The notes: generated from the sequence alone by a model not told the origin. A DNA stretch of 64,000 nucleotides from Halodesulfovibrio spirochaetisodalis (GCF_001672295.1 NZ_JXMS01000004.1:1-64000); one strand, 5' to 3'. Numbered from the stretch's first letter, positions 9,504 to 19,729 are shown. Made by a program: numbers and translations.

Positions 9504-11183
9504 ATGCGTACACATAACAAGCGCCTTCGTTCTGTTATCATGTCCTGCTGGGCGCTGTTGCTCGTCCCCGGATGTGCGACCAACATGCCTGAACCGCAGA
9601 CTGCACCTTCACGCGTACTTAATAACGAAGCTGCAACAACCTATCACTATCTACTTTTTGAAGAAGCCACGAGAGTCAACGACTATAGCCGTGCAGAAGA
9701 TGCACTCTCCAAGCTCCTTACACTCGAGCCGCCTGCGGAAGTGTATGTAGAAGCCATAAACTTCTACCTCCGTACAAACAAAACACTCACCGCACGACGC
9801 GTTGCAGTAAAAGGCCTCAAGCGTTTTCCTGACAACTTCCAGTTAGTCCTGCTTAAAGCAGAATCTTACCGCCTGGAACATGATCTGGATGATGCGGTCG
9901 AAGTACTCAGGACATACCTTGAATCTCATCCCCAGTCAGATGATGCGCTCCGCGCTATCGGACTACTCTACTACGACAGCGGAAAGTTCCCTGAAGCAGT
10001 GGATGCATTTCGAGAAAGTCCTGATGCACATCGCTCTCCAGTTACGCGCTTATTCCTTGCAAAGGCACTCATTCAATTAAAAAAATATGACGATGCTGAA
10101 AAAGAACTGATCCTCGTCACAGAGCAAAAAAGTTCACTTCTTGAAGCATGGTCTGAGCTTGCCAGACTCTATGAGTTGAAACAGGATTATCTGCTTGCAG
10201 AAAAAGCCTACGAGCAGCTTATTACCGTTGATACCTCTAACGAAGTAAGCTGGCTGCGTCTTATTAACCTGAATCTTAAACTCAACCATCCGGCAAAAGC
10301 ACTTAAGCTTGTTCAAATCGGGCCAACATCCAAAGATTTCACAATCGAAGCTGCCACCATTTTCATCAGCGAAGGTTTTTACAAAGAAGCAAAAATCCTG
10401 CTTGACCCGTTTGCAGAAGAGAAAGAACCGGCAAAGGTATTTTTCCATCTTGCACTTATTGCTTTTGAATACGAAAAAAATCCTAAAAAGGCACTTACAC
10501 TTCTCAACAATATTCCAGAGAGCCACCCGAGCTGGATAAAAAGTTTAGAATTCAGAAGTCGGATTCTGTACGAACTAGGCAAAACAGACGAAGCAATTGT
10601 ACTGGTTCAAGCTGCTCGCAAGCGTGACCCGCAGAGCCGCTTTATCCTTGAACTGGAAACTGAGCTTCTCATGACAGCCAACCGTCAAAAAGATGCTCTC
10701 GATACTATCAATTCTGCGCTCAAAATTTGGCCAAAAGATCAGGAACTGCTTTTTACCAAGGGTTCCATTTATCATGCTATGGGCGATAAAAAACGTGCCC
10801 TCGCCATCATGGAAGAAGTTATCAGCCGTGATCCGGAACACTTTAAGGCGCTTAACTTTGTAGGTTATACGCTGGCTGAAATGGGAAAAGATCTTGATCG
10901 GGCGCTTGTATTGGTACGCACTGCCGCAAACCTTGCACCGGGACAGCCATATATTCTTGATTCATTAGCGTGGGTTTATTTTTTACGTGATGACACCAAA
11001 AATGCATGGACATATATTACACAAGCCGTAACTCTTGGAACAAATGACCCAACAATTTGGGAACATTACGGAGACATTGCAAAAAAACGTGGAAACAGAG
11101 CTGAAGCCAGAAAGGGCTATAAGCGAGCACTGAAAAACCACGCATCCCCTGAGCTTATTAGAAAAAAACTTAAGGATTTATAA
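9504..11183 (+). CDS. TPR-repeat lipoprotein
   Basis: About 559 residues. ATG at 9504 gives a lipoprotein signal (basic n-region, hydrophobic stretch, lipobox LVPGC). An upstream TTG at 9438 would overlap rpoH and hide this signal. The rest is at least ten tetratricopeptide repeats (for example DEAIVLVQAARKRDPQ and KKALTLLNNIP), so it is a protein-interaction scaffold anchored in a membrane, probably the outer one. It abuts the next lipoprotein gene with no gap, which suggests the two act together. No specific function can be read. Confidence 0.8.
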   Translation: MRTHNKRLRSVIMSCWALLLVPGCATNMPEPQTAPSRVLNNEAATTYHYLLFEEATRVNDYSRAEDALSKLLTLEPPAEVYVEAINFYLRTNKTLTARRVAVKGLKRFPDNFQLVLLKAESYRLEHDLDDAVEVLRTYLESHPQSDDALRAIGLLYYDSGKFPEAVDAFRESPDAHRSPVTRLFLAKALIQLKKYDDAEKELILVTEQKSSLLEAWSELARLYELKQDYLLAEKAYEQLITVDTSNEVSWLRLINLNLKLNHPAKALKLVQIGPTSKDFTIEAATIFISEGFYKEAKILLDPFAEEKEPAKVFFHLALIAFEYEKNPKKALTLLNNIPESHPSWIKSLEFRSRILYELGKTDEAIVLVQAARKRDPQSRFILELETELLMTANRQKDALDTINSALKIWPKDQELLFTKGSIYHAMGDKKRALAIMEEVISRDPEHFKALNFVGYTLAEMGKDLDRALVLVRTAANLAPGQPYILDSLAWVYFLRDDTKNAWTYITQAVTLGTNDPTIWEHYGDIAKKRGNRAEARKGYKRALKNHASPELIRKKLKDL

Positions 11184-11984
11184 ATGAAAAGACTGCTTCG
11201 GCCTGCCTTTGTCGTCCTTTGCTTAGCATTTCTCAGCGCTTGTGCACAGCATGCACCGCAACTCCGCATCGAACAACAGGCACCGCAAACAGAAGCAGAA
11301 CTGGTGTGGGGAAAATACCAGTCTAAAGCCGCAAACATGTCCGCAACGGCTCCATTCAGTGTCAGCGCCTCGTTCCGCTTTAAAACGCCGGACAGCAGCA
11401 ACCGCGCCTCATTACGAATCTGGGGCAACGGAGCTGACCCTGTCCGCATTGATATACTTGGTCCTTTTGGCTCCGTCGTGGCTAGTTTGCGTCTGAGTGA
11501 ATCACGATCTATTATATATGAACCGGACAGTGAACGCGCTGTATACTCCGACTCCGGTCAAGAGCTTCTCGTCCGCCTCGGACTTCCTGTCGCAGTGTCT
11601 GTGCAAGATATTATTGCGCTTTTGCGCGGCAACTACGGAGAACTATTCCCATCGACATATGAAACAGCGTATCTGGAAGGAGAAGCAAATATTGCGTACT
11701 CGTTCTCTTCAGGTAACGGAAAGCAAAAGTTGACTAATGGAGTTCTTGTCTTAGATAAGCAGGGACTCCCTGTCGTATGGGAGCAAAAAGACAAGTCCAT
11801 GTCTATCTCCTTTGAGAGATATGACAATGGACTTCCGGATAAAATTCGTGTTGTCGCAGGCACAGACCGCAGCGCTTTGTTTTTAATCAAGGAGCGCTCC
11901 ACACCGGCAACTGCCTTTACTTCCAAGGCATTAGAATTACACCTGCCGGAAGGAACAAAAATTGAACCTATGCGATCAATGTAG
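11184..11984 (+). CDS. LolB-like outer-membrane lipoprotein
   Basis: A 266-residue protein with signal peptide and lipobox LSAC near residue 20. The mature part is beta-rich, with FSVSASFRFKTP and RIDILGPFGSVVASL strands. That pattern fits the LolB / DUF4292 half-barrel fold that binds lipids or lipoproteins. Its start follows the TPR lipoprotein stop without a gap. A role in lipoprotein insertion into the outer membrane is inferred; direct LolB equivalence is uncertain because sequence conservation in this fold is low. Confidence 0.65.
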   Translation: MKRLLRPAFVVLCLAFLSACAQHAPQLRIEQQAPQTEAELVWGKYQSKAANMSATAPFSVSASFRFKTPDSSNRASLRIWGNGADPVRIDILGPFGSVVASLRLSESRSIIYEPDSERAVYSDSGQELLVRLGLPVAVSVQDIIALLRGNYGELFPSTYETAYLEGEANIAYSFSSGNGKQKLTNGVLVLDKQGLPVVWEQKDKSMSISFERYDNGLPDKIRVVAGTDRSALFLIKERSTPATAFTSKALELHLPEGTKIEPMRSM

Positions 11985-12087
11985 TACGCATTGATGGTAT
12001 CTTTTAGAAGATAGTAATAGCGTTGCCCCGAAGTCTCGAACAGCGCATCAACATACGCTCCAGTAGTGCAAACCACGCGAGGAAACC

Positions 12088-12396
12088 ATGTCTGATACTT
12101 CCGCACCTGAAAAAGAAAAATCTGTTTTAGAAAACCTTCGCTATGGAATTTCCGTCTGGAAACAGAACATCAAACGTATGTTTTCTGACATTCTTCATGC
12201 TTTTGAGATAAAGCAGCTTGAAAAGCGTTTAGACCAGGAGTATGCAGCACTCGGCAAGGTGACTTCTTACCACCTTGAGAAAAACGAAGATAAACCTGCA
12301 GTGCCTTCTTTTGAAATGACCAGTGCTTCAAAGCAGATCATTTTCCTGAAAGAAGAAATTGCACGCTTAAAAGAAGTGCACAAGCAGGACGCATAA
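12088..12396 (+). CDS. hypothetical protein, coiled-coil
   Basis: A 102-residue charged, mostly helical protein of unknown function. Residues 50-70 (IKQLEKRLDQEY) and the C-terminal 20 (FLKEEIARLKEVH) look like coiled-coil. There is no signal peptide or membrane span. It sits between the lipoprotein pair and rpiB on the same strand with short gaps. I do not recognise the family. Confidence 0.6.
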   Translation: MSDTSAPEKEKSVLENLRYGISVWKQNIKRMFSDILHAFEIKQLEKRLDQEYAALGKVTSYHLEKNEDKPAVPSFEMTSASKQIIFLKEEIARLKEVHKQDA

Positions 12397-12433
12397 CTCG
12401 GCAGTAACGCCGCTAGCAACACAGAGGTTATTA

Positions 12434-12868
12434 ATGTCTAAAAAAGTATTTATCGGCGCGGACCATGGTGGCTTTGCTCTTAAAACCGTCATCGTAGAAC
12501 ACCTTACAAAAAAAGGATACGATGTTGAAGATTTGGGCTGCTACTCCACCGAAAGCACAGACTACCCTATGTACGCTGAAAAGGTATGTGAAAAGGTTCT
12601 GGCAGAAGATGCGCCTGGTATTCTTATTTGCGGTACCGGTATCGGCATGTCTATGGCAGCCAACCGTATCCCGGGCATTCGTGCAGCACTGGCAACAAAC
12701 GAGTTCCACGCACGCCTCACCCGTCAGCATAACAATGCCAACGTACTTTGCCTCGGCGAACGAGTTACCGGCCCTGGCGTTGCAATAAATCTTGCAGAAC
12801 TTTTCCTCGAAACCGAATTTGAAGGCGGCCGCCACCAGCGTCGCATTGACCAGTTCGACAAAGCGTAG
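12434..12868 (+). CDS. rpiB: ribose-5-phosphate isomerase B
   Basis: A 144-residue isomerase that interconverts ribose-5-phosphate and ribulose-5-phosphate. The N-terminal GADHGGF motif (Asp10, His11) and ICGTGIGMSMAANR with catalytic Cys66 are the RpiB/LacAB signature. Length is normal. It precedes cysS by 16 bp in the same direction. Confidence 0.94.
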   Translation: MSKKVFIGADHGGFALKTVIVEHLTKKGYDVEDLGCYSTESTDYPMYAEKVCEKVLAEDAPGILICGTGIGMSMAANRIPGIRAALATNEFHARLTRQHNNANVLCLGERVTGPGVAINLAELFLETEFEGGRHQRRIDQFDKA

Positions 12869-12884
12869 AAGGAATCCTACGACC

Positions 12885-14342
12885 ATGCAGCTCTACAACA
12901 CACTGACACACAAGAAAGAGACGTTCACCCCTCTCACTGAAGGCAAAGTAAATATGTATGTGTGCGGCATTACCGCATACGATCTTTGTCATATTGGTCA
13001 CGCTCGGTCTGCAGTGGTTTTTGACGTTCTTGTCCGCTATCTTCGCAGCACTGGTCTTGAAGTTCTGTTTGCACGCAACTTCACCGACGTTGATGATAAA
13101 ATCATTAAACGAGCCAATGAAGAAGGTTTGAGCAGTCAGGAAATTGCAGAAAAATATATCCAGACTTTCTACGAAGACATGGATCTTCTGAATGTTCTCC
13201 GCGCTGATATCGAACCTAAATGTACTGAGCACATTGATGACATGATTGCTATGTGTGAAAACCTGATTGCTAAAGGTAAAGCATACGCAACAGCATCCGG
13301 TGATGTATACTTCCGAGTTCGTGAATTTAAAGATTACGGCAAGCTTTCCGGACGTGATGTGGATGACATGCGTTCAGGAGCCCGTATTGCACCGGGTGAT
13401 GAAAAAGAAGATCCACTGGACTTTGCTCTTTGGAAAAGTGCAAAACCGGGTGAGCCTTCATGGGAAAGCCCTTGGGGTGCAGGTCGTCCCGGCTGGCATA
13501 TTGAATGTTCAGCAATGAGTCATCGTCATATGCCACAGCCATTGGACATCCACGGTGGCGGACTTGACCTTATCTTCCCACATCATGAAAATGAAATTGC
13601 ACAGAGTGAAGCTGCAAACGAAGCTGACATGGCTCGTTTCTGGGTTCACAACGGCTTTGTACAGATTGATTCTGAAAAAATGTCCAAGTCCCTTGGAAAC
13701 TTTAAGACAATCCGCGATATACTTGAGTCGTATCTGCCGGAAGTGTTACGTTTCTTCCTGCTTACCAAACACTACCGCAGCCCGATTGATTTCAGCTTTA
13801 TCGCGATGGACGAAGCGGAAAAGAGCATTAAGCGCATCTATGAAACCAAGCTTGCGGTATCAACTGAACTCAACAAATCCAAGTGGAGCAAAGCCGCTCT
13901 GCCTGAAGATGTTGTGAAGGAATACGAAGAGCAAGCCGCTGCATTTGATGCTGCTATGGCGGATGACATGAACACCGCTGGAGCAACCGGTCACATCTTC
14001 ACACTCGTGCGCCTCATGAACCGCATTATGGAAGATAAAGGCATGCGTAAAAGCGAAGGTGCTAAAGTGCTCTTCGAACGCTTTATTGCAGACTTTGCTA
14101 AATGGAGTGATGTGCTCGGACTGTTCGGTCTTGATGCTGAATCCTTCCTATATGATCTTAAGATCAAACGTGCCACACGCAAAAACATCTCTTTAGATGC
14201 AATTGACGATCTTATGGCACAGCGCCTTGAAGCCCGTAAAAACAAGGACTTTGAAGCTGCTGACACCATCAGGGAAAAACTTACCGAACTGGGAGTAGAC
14301 GTACGTGATACGCCTGCTGGCCCGGTATGGGATGTAATCTAA
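12885..14342 (+). CDS. cysS: cysteinyl-tRNA synthetase
   Basis: A 485-residue class I synthetase. ATG at 12885 follows GAAGGAA and begins MQLYNT, as in homologues; an in-frame start at 12792 would run back into rpiB. The zinc ligand Cys27 lies in YVCG. The HIGH motif is at 36-39 and KMSKS at 265-269. The zinc-binding GWHIECS segment is intact. Confidence 0.96.
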   Translation: MQLYNTLTHKKETFTPLTEGKVNMYVCGITAYDLCHIGHARSAVVFDVLVRYLRSTGLEVLFARNFTDVDDKIIKRANEEGLSSQEIAEKYIQTFYEDMDLLNVLRADIEPKCTEHIDDMIAMCENLIAKGKAYATASGDVYFRVREFKDYGKLSGRDVDDMRSGARIAPGDEKEDPLDFALWKSAKPGEPSWESPWGAGRPGWHIECSAMSHRHMPQPLDIHGGGLDLIFPHHENEIAQSEAANEADMARFWVHNGFVQIDSEKMSKSLGNFKTIRDILESYLPEVLRFFLLTKHYRSPIDFSFIAMDEAEKSIKRIYETKLAVSTELNKSKWSKAALPEDVVKEYEEQAAAFDAAMADDMNTAGATGHIFTLVRLMNRIMEDKGMRKSEGAKVLFERFIADFAKWSDVLGLFGLDAESFLYDLKIKRATRKNISLDAIDDLMAQRLEARKNKDFEAADTIREKLTELGVDVRDTPAGPVWDVI

Positions 14343-14344
14343 CT

Positions 14345-15808
14345 ATGAAAAAAGCACTGCAACATCATCACACAACTCGAACTCTTCCGTTCTGGAAAAA
14401 CCTTTTGTGCGCTTTTGTTGCAGTGCTTATTGTCCTGCTTCCGCCCGTCCATCTTGCAAAAGCCAATATTTTAGATACATTCGGAGATTTCGGCGTAAAA
14501 GACGAAGTTGAACTCGGAAAAAAATTCAGCGTTCTCGTCAAATCAAAAATGCCAATCATTGAAGATCCCGAAGTAACCTCCTATGTTTCCGGCGTGCTCG
14601 ACAGGTTGAAAGAGAATATGCCTCCTCAGCCATTCCCTTTTGAAATCAATGTGCTTGTAGACAATACCTTGAACGCCTTTGCTGTTCCGGGAGGGTATGT
14701 TTTTGTCAATACAGGCATGTTGCTTGAGCTAGAGCATGAAGCTGAACTTGCAGGCGTACTTGCTCACGAACTTGCTCACGTTACCCAGCGCCATATTGCT
14801 AAACGCATTGAACAGTCACAAAAAGTTCAGCTTATGAGTCTTGTAGGCATGTTAGCGGGAGCAGTTCTCGGTGCAACAACAAATTCCGGCTCTGAAATTA
14901 GCAGCGGGCTGATTACTGGCTCCATGGCAGCCAGTCAGGCAGCTCTGCTCAATTACAGCCGCGATGATGAACGTGAAGCCGACCACATGGGCTTAATCTA
15001 TCTTACAGACGCAGGGTATAACCCAATCGGCCTGGCAACCAGTTTTGCCAAAATCCGTAGGCGTAAGTGGGAATCCGGCTCAAATATGCCTGCATATATG
15101 TCCACTCACCCTGCTGTTGAAGAACGTCAGGATTATCTTGCTGACCGTGTAGCCTCTTTGCCGCAAGAGATTCAAAACAGACCAGATGATGATACCCGTT
15201 TCAAACGCGTACAAGTTCTTGTGAGGGCACAGTATACTGATCCGAACCTTGCCTTAGCCTATTTTGCAAAACAAAAGAAGACTCCGCTTGTTCTTATGGG
15301 ACAAGGTATTGCCGCCTCCAGAGTCAATAAAGTAAAGCAAGCCGCTGCATATTTTGACGAAGCACTGAAAGGTGACCCCAAAGATTACCTTATCCTTCGG
15401 GAAGCAGGAAAATTTCACTACACCAAAGGCGACACAACAAAAGCCATTACCCTGCTCCAGAAAGCTGCAGTCAAAAATCCTGAAGACCTCATGACGCTCT
15501 TTTTCTATGCCAGACTCTTGAATGATAAAGGTGATTCAAAGTCTGCTGCCACGTATTATCAGAAAATTTTAAAGACACTGCCTGAAGATTCAGAAGTACA
15601 CTTCTTCTATGGCAAAATGCTCGGCCAGAGTGGCGATGAGTTCAGCGGACACCTGCATTTGGCCTACAGCGCTCTTTACCGCAACGATAAAAAGAAAACA
15701 GCATATCATATCAAAAAAGCCGAAGCGCTTGCTACAAATCAAAAGCAGACCAGCGCGATTGAGCTAATAAAAAAACAGCGTGACGAGCGGGCTGCGTACT
15801 GGAAATAA
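14345..15808 (+). CDS. M48 metalloprotease with TPR domain (BepA-like)
   Basis: A 487-residue periplasmic zinc protease. The signal peptide ends near residue 40 (HLAKA). The catalytic HELAH is at 141-145, and the third ligand region DEREADHMG lies about 65 residues further on. TPR repeats fill the C-terminal 200 residues. This is the BepA/YfgC arrangement, which checks outer-membrane protein assembly. It starts 2 bp after cysS; an upstream GTG-type extension at 14327 is unlikely. Confidence 0.87.
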   Translation: MKKALQHHHTTRTLPFWKNLLCAFVAVLIVLLPPVHLAKANILDTFGDFGVKDEVELGKKFSVLVKSKMPIIEDPEVTSYVSGVLDRLKENMPPQPFPFEINVLVDNTLNAFAVPGGYVFVNTGMLLELEHEAELAGVLAHELAHVTQRHIAKRIEQSQKVQLMSLVGMLAGAVLGATTNSGSEISSGLITGSMAASQAALLNYSRDDEREADHMGLIYLTDAGYNPIGLATSFAKIRRRKWESGSNMPAYMSTHPAVEERQDYLADRVASLPQEIQNRPDDDTRFKRVQVLVRAQYTDPNLALAYFAKQKKTPLVLMGQGIAASRVNKVKQAAAYFDEALKGDPKDYLILREAGKFHYTKGDTTKAITLLQKAAVKNPEDLMTLFFYARLLNDKGDSKSAATYYQKILKTLPEDSEVHFFYGKMLGQSGDEFSGHLHLAYSALYRNDKKKTAYHIKKAEALATNQKQTSAIELIKKQRDERAAYWK

Positions 15809-15904
15809 TTTTTCTTTCCCTGATCATTATCAGGGCTGATCACATTCCTCTTCTATCTGAAAAAATTCGATTCATATTCGACAAGCATAATATAAGGACA
15901 AGCT

Positions 15905-16444
15905 ATGGAACTTCGTGGAACTACTATTCTGGCAGTAAAAGATGCAAACGGTGTAGCTATGGCCGGTGACGGTCAGGTAACGCTCGGACAATCTATTGTA
16001 ATGAAGCATCAGGCTCGCAAAGTGCGCCGTATTTACCGCGAAAAAGTTATTGCAGGTTTTGCCGGAGCCACTGCTGATGCCTTTACTCTGTTTGAACGTT
16101 GTGAAGCAAAGCTGGAAGAATTCGGCGGCAACCTTCTTCGTGCATCCGTTGAGATGGCTAAAGACTGGCGCTCTGATAAATACCTGCGTAAACTTGAAGC
16201 TATGCTTATCGTAGCCGATGCCGAATATGTTTTTATTATCAGCGGAAACGGTGACGTTATTGAGCCAGACGATGACATTGCAGCGATCGGAAGTGGTGGT
16301 GCGTATGCACTTGCAGCTGCTCGAGGTTTAAAACGACACAGTGACATGGGAGCAGAAGACATCTGCCGCAATGCTATGGCAATTGCTTCAGAAATCTGTG
16401 TGTTTACCAACGACAACCTCACAGTTGAAACAATCACTGGCTAG
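15905..16444 (+). CDS. hslV: ATP-dependent protease proteolytic subunit HslV
   Basis: A 179-residue threonine peptidase of the HslUV (ClpQY) complex. After a five-residue propeptide MELRG the mature chain should begin TTILAV, exposing the catalytic threonine. GDGQVTLG and [10 protein letters not shown] are family hallmarks. The partner ATPase hslU is not next to it and is absent from the window. ispE follows after one base, so the two are cotranscribed. Confidence 0.94.
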   Translation: MELRGTTILAVKDANGVAMAGDGQVTLGQSIVMKHQARKVRRIYREKVIAGFAGATADAFTLFERCEAKLEEFGGNLLRASVEMAKDWRSDKYLRKLEAMLIVADAEYVFIISGNGDVIEPDDDIAAIGSGGAYALAAARGLKRHSDMGAEDICRNAMAIASEICVFTNDNLTVETITG

Positions 16445-16445
16445 C

Positions 16446-17330
16446 ATGACCGAACCGCAACCAGACTCAGTAACACTACATGCGGGTTGCAAGATAAACC
16501 TGCATTTAGAAATTACCGGTGTTAGAGAAAACGGGTATCATGAACTTGATACCCTCTTCTTTCCCCTTCCAAAACCGTTTGATACGATCACCATCACAAA
16601 GGCTCCGGCTGATAGCGGACTTATCCTTGAGTGCCCTGCCCTCGATATTCCAGCTGAAAAGAATATTATCTACAAAAGCTGGGAGAAATATGCTGCTCAA
16701 ACCGGTTGGAAGCCCGACCTCTCTGTCCATGTTGAAAAAGGGATTCCAGATGGAGCTGGACTGGGCGGAGGAAGCTCTGATGCAGCAGCTGTTCTCAATT
16801 ACTTAAACACGTACTGCCCTGCCCCCTTGTCAGCTGAAAAGCTCAACACCCTGGCGGCATCCATCGGGGCAGATGTTCCTTTTTTTCTCAACAATATTCC
16901 TGCCCATGCTACCGGTATCGGGGATGAGTTAACTCCTTCCGATATTTCTCTTGCAGGGTACTCTCTCGTGCTTATCTGCCCTGATATCAGTATATCTACA
17001 CCATGGGCATTTGCAGCTTGGGACAAAGCAATGCTGCGAAATAATGCCTGTAATAATAAGAAAGATATCTTGACAACACACCCTCCAGAAGATAGAAAGC
17101 ACTCCTCTCGTGCCTTGTGGCTTTTTAATAGTTTTGAAGTGGTGGTATACTCGGCCTTTCCGAAGCTGCGGGCGTACAAAGAAAAACTCATGGAGTTCGG
17201 CGCTGCCGGTGCTGTCATGAGTGGAAGCGGTTCAAGCATCTTTGCTTTGTACAGAGAGATGGAACAGGCTACACGTGCTGCAGCTGCCTTAGAGGCTGAA
17301 GGCGTTGCCACATATCTCCACCACCTGTAA
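16446..17330 (+). CDS. ispE: 4-diphosphocytidyl-2-C-methyl-D-erythritol kinase
   Basis: A 294-residue GHMP kinase of the MEP isoprenoid pathway. The N-terminal KINLHL motif and the ATP-binding GAGLGGGSSDAA at about 103-114 are clear. A C-terminal MSGSGSSIF motif completes the fold. ATG at 16446 lies one base after the hslV stop; a longer in-frame start at 16341 would overlap hslV and is rejected. tRNA-Gln follows after 3 bp. Confidence 0.93.
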   Translation: MTEPQPDSVTLHAGCKINLHLEITGVRENGYHELDTLFFPLPKPFDTITITKAPADSGLILECPALDIPAEKNIIYKSWEKYAAQTGWKPDLSVHVEKGIPDGAGLGGGSSDAAAVLNYLNTYCPAPLSAEKLNTLAASIGADVPFFLNNIPAHATGIGDELTPSDISLAGYSLVLICPDISISTPWAFAAWDKAMLRNNACNNKKDILTTHPPEDRKHSSRALWLFNSFEVVVYSAFPKLRAYKEKLMEFGAAGAVMSGSGSSIFALYREMEQATRAAAALEAEGVATYLHHL

Positions 17331-17333
17331 TAC

Positions 17334-17409
17334 TGGGACGTAGCCAAGTTGGTAAGGCATCGGGTTTTGGTCCCGACATCCGCGGGTTCGAGTCCTGCCG
17401 TCCCAGCCA
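17334..17409 (+). tRNA. tRNA-Gln (anticodon TTG)
   Basis: A complete cloverleaf. Acceptor TGGGACG pairs with CGTCCCA, the anticodon stem carries loop TTTTGGT with TTG, the T-loop is GGTTCGAGTCC, and the CCA end is encoded. It lies 3 bp after ispE and 40 bp before prs, so it is probably transcribed with them. Confidence 0.95.
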
Positions 17410-17449
17410 ACAAATTACAGGTAACTAACTATAACCCCAGTATGGTACC

Positions 17450-18397
17450 ATGAACGGCGATCTAAAAATCCTCACCGGCTCTTCCAATCCTGCGTTGGCT
17501 GAAGCAATCTGTAGTCATTTAGGCTGCGAGCTTACACCAACTCTCTGTGAAACTTTCAGCGATGGCGAATGCCGCATCGAGATCGGCGCAAATGTACGCG
17601 GTGACGACGTATTCGTTGTTCTCTCTACATCTGCTCCAGTTAACGACAACCTCATGCAGCTCTGCCTTATGCTCGACGCTCTCAAGCGTGCAAGCGTAGG
17701 TCGCGTAACTGCTGTTGTCCCTTACTACGGATACGCACGACAGGATCGCAAAGTTGCTCCTCGTGCACCTATCAGCGCAAAAGTTGTTGCGGACTTCCTG
17801 ACAACTGCAGGTATGGACCGTCTTGTAACCGTAGATCTTCACGCAGGACAGATTCAGGGCTTCTTTGATGCTCCTGTAGACAACCTCTACGCTGCACCGG
17901 TTATGCTTGACCGTCTTCGCAGCATTCAGAGCGAAAAAGGCGAGATCGTATTAGTTTCTCCTGATGCTGGTGGTGTTGAGCGTGCGCGTGCTTATGCAAA
18001 GCGCCTTAATGCTGGCCTCGCAATCATCGACAAACGTCGTGACAAGCCAAATCAGGCTCAGGCAATGCACGTTATCGGTGACGTAAAAGATAAAATAGCC
18101 ATCGTTGTTGACGATATGATCGACACTGCAGGTACAATGTGTGCAGCAGCTGACGTTCTCATGAACAACGGTGCCAAAGAAGTTATGGCTTGTACTACTC
18201 ATCCGGTTCTTTCCGGCCCTGCCATTGACCGTCTTTGTAATTCAGCTTTCACAAAAGTTTTTGTTACCGATACTATTGAGCTCGGTGACAAGCTTAACCA
18301 TTGCGACAAGCTTGAAGTTCTCTCTATTGCGGGTCTTCTTGCTAAAGCAATTCATAATATCCACACGGAATCCTCCGTCAGCGTTCTTTTTGTATAA
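17450..18397 (+). CDS. prs: ribose-phosphate pyrophosphokinase
   Basis: A 315-residue PRPP synthetase that makes the phosphoribosyl donor for nucleotide, histidine and tryptophan synthesis. The ATP-binding ARQDRK segment, the [11 protein letters not shown] motif and the PRPP-binding [11 protein letters not shown] (about 218-228) are all intact. It stands between tRNA-Gln and rplY in a housekeeping run. Confidence 0.96.
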   Translation: MNGDLKILTGSSNPALAEAICSHLGCELTPTLCETFSDGECRIEIGANVRGDDVFVVLSTSAPVNDNLMQLCLMLDALKRASVGRVTAVVPYYGYARQDRKVAPRAPISAKVVADFLTTAGMDRLVTVDLHAGQIQGFFDAPVDNLYAAPVMLDRLRSIQSEKGEIVLVSPDAGGVERARAYAKRLNAGLAIIDKRRDKPNQAQAMHVIGDVKDKIAIVVDDMIDTAGTMCAAADVLMNNGAKEVMACTTHPVLSGPAIDRLCNSAFTKVFVTDTIELGDKLNHCDKLEVLSIAGLLAKAIHNIHTESSVSVLFV

Positions 18398-18454
18398 GGA
18401 ACGCGTCTGCAGCGAGTGAAAAACCTCGTGGTGGAACCTTAAAGGAGTAATTAC

Positions 18455-19042
18455 ATGTCAGAGAAAATCACTTTTTCCGTTTCCAAACGCGAAGGCCTTG
18501 GTAAAGGCGCTAACCGTCAGCTTCGTGTAGCAGGCAAAGTACCTGGTATCTTCTACAGCACTACCGGCGAAAACATCCCTGTACAGATGGACGAAATGCC
18601 TCTCGTAAAACTTTACGAGAACGCTGGCCTTACCAACGTTATCGCTCTTGATATCGACGGCGAAGTAAAAGAATGTCTCATCTGGAAACTTGAACGTCAT
18701 CCGTTCAAAAACCGTCTCCAGCACGTAGACTTCTACGGTGTTGATGCAGAAAAAGAACTCCGCATCAAAATCCCAGTTCGCGTTACCGGCACCTCCAAAG
18801 GTGTTAAACTCGGTGGCCGTCTTGAAGAATACCGTCAGGTTATCACAGTATCTGCTAAACCTACTGATATTCCTAACGAAGTAGTTGTAGACGTTACCGA
18901 CTACGACATCCACACTTCCCTCAAGATTAGCGAAATTGAGCTTCCAGAAAACGTATCTGCATACTACGACGACGACTTCAAAGTTCTCGCAGTAGTTCCA
19001 GGTCGCGGTTCTGCAAAAGCAGCAGCCGAAGACGAAGAATAA
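18455..19042 (+). CDS. rplY: 50S ribosomal protein L25 (Ctc form)
   Basis: A 195-residue L25/Ctc protein with an N-terminal 5S-rRNA-binding domain (residues 1-95, including the FPFKNRLQH-like HPFKNRLQHVDF) and the C-terminal TL5/Ctc beta domain. An acidic tail ends in AAEDEE. The start has a good AAAGGAG. A strong terminator follows, so it ends the ispE-prs run or is a separate unit. Confidence 0.94.
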   Translation: MSEKITFSVSKREGLGKGANRQLRVAGKVPGIFYSTTGENIPVQMDEMPLVKLYENAGLTNVIALDIDGEVKECLIWKLERHPFKNRLQHVDFYGVDAEKELRIKIPVRVTGTSKGVKLGGRLEEYRQVITVSAKPTDIPNEVVVDVTDYDIHTSLKISEIELPENVSAYYDDDFKVLAVVPGRGSAKAAAEDEE

Positions 19043-19063
19043 GCGAATTCCACGTGAAATCGT

Positions 19064-19089
19064 TGGCCTCATGCTTCGGCATGAGGCCA
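19064..19089 (+). terminator. intrinsic terminator after rplY
   Basis: TGGCCTCATGC and GCATGAGGCCA pair around a TTCG tetraloop. T-rich sequence follows. Confidence 0.85.
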
Positions 19090-19123
19090 TTTCCTTTTTA
19101 TCGGCTCGCACGACAGGACAGCT

Positions 19124-19729
19124 ATGAATATTTCCGGAATAATCGTCGGATTGGGAAATCCGGGTAAAGAATACGACAATACCCGCCACAATCTCGGCTT
19201 CATGGTCGTTGACCACCTTCTTAATGATGCACAGCGCTTCTCGCCTGACGCATGCTCTCCCCTTTCGATCGGAAAAAAGAAATACGACGCGTGGAAATGC
19301 AAGATTGGAAGCAAATCTGGCTTCTGGCTTGTCATAAAACCCATGACCTACATGAACCTTTCCGGTGAAGCTGTAGGACATGCAGCAAAGTACTTTGACA
19401 TCGCTGCAGAGCAAGTTGTGGTATTGCATGACGAGCTCGACCTGCCGCTAGGCCGCATGAAGTTTAAAATTGGCGGCGGGCATGCCGGACATAATGGACT
19501 TCGTTCCATCGAGCAGCATCTGGGCACCAGAAACTTTAACCGAATGAGACTTGGTATTGGAAAACCAGAGCACGGCTCTGTGTCTAACTATGTTCTCAAC
19601 CGGTTTACAAAGACTGAAGCAACTGATGTTGAGATGGTTCTTGAAGGTGCCAGAAAAGGCATTGAAGCATTTGTTACATCCGGTTTTGACGAGGCTGTGA
19701 AAATAACCAACGCCTTTAAGCTTCCCTAA
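19124..19729 (+). CDS. pth: peptidyl-tRNA hydrolase
   Basis: A 201-residue enzyme that frees tRNA from stalled peptidyl-tRNA. GLGNPG with Asn12 and NTRHNLGF with catalytic His22 start the protein. KPMTYMNLSG and GGHAGHNGLRSI are also present. Length is normal. It lies in the rplY-pth-carD-rho block. Confidence 0.95.
   Translation: MNISGIIVGLGNPGKEYDNTRHNLGFMVVDHLLNDAQRFSPDACSPLSIGKKKYDAWKCKIGSKSGFWLVIKPMTYMNLSGEAVGHAAKYFDIAAEQVVVLHDELDLPLGRMKFKIGGGHAGHNGLRSIEQHLGTRNFNRMRLGIGKPEHGSVSNYVLNRFTKTEATDVEMVLEGARKGIEAFVTSGFDEAVKITNAFKLP

Noticed and set aside
18458-19429. A 323-codon minus-strand open frame over rplY and pth
   Set aside because: It is antisense to two certain genes and rich in Phe, Val and Cys in the manner of reverse-complement frames.
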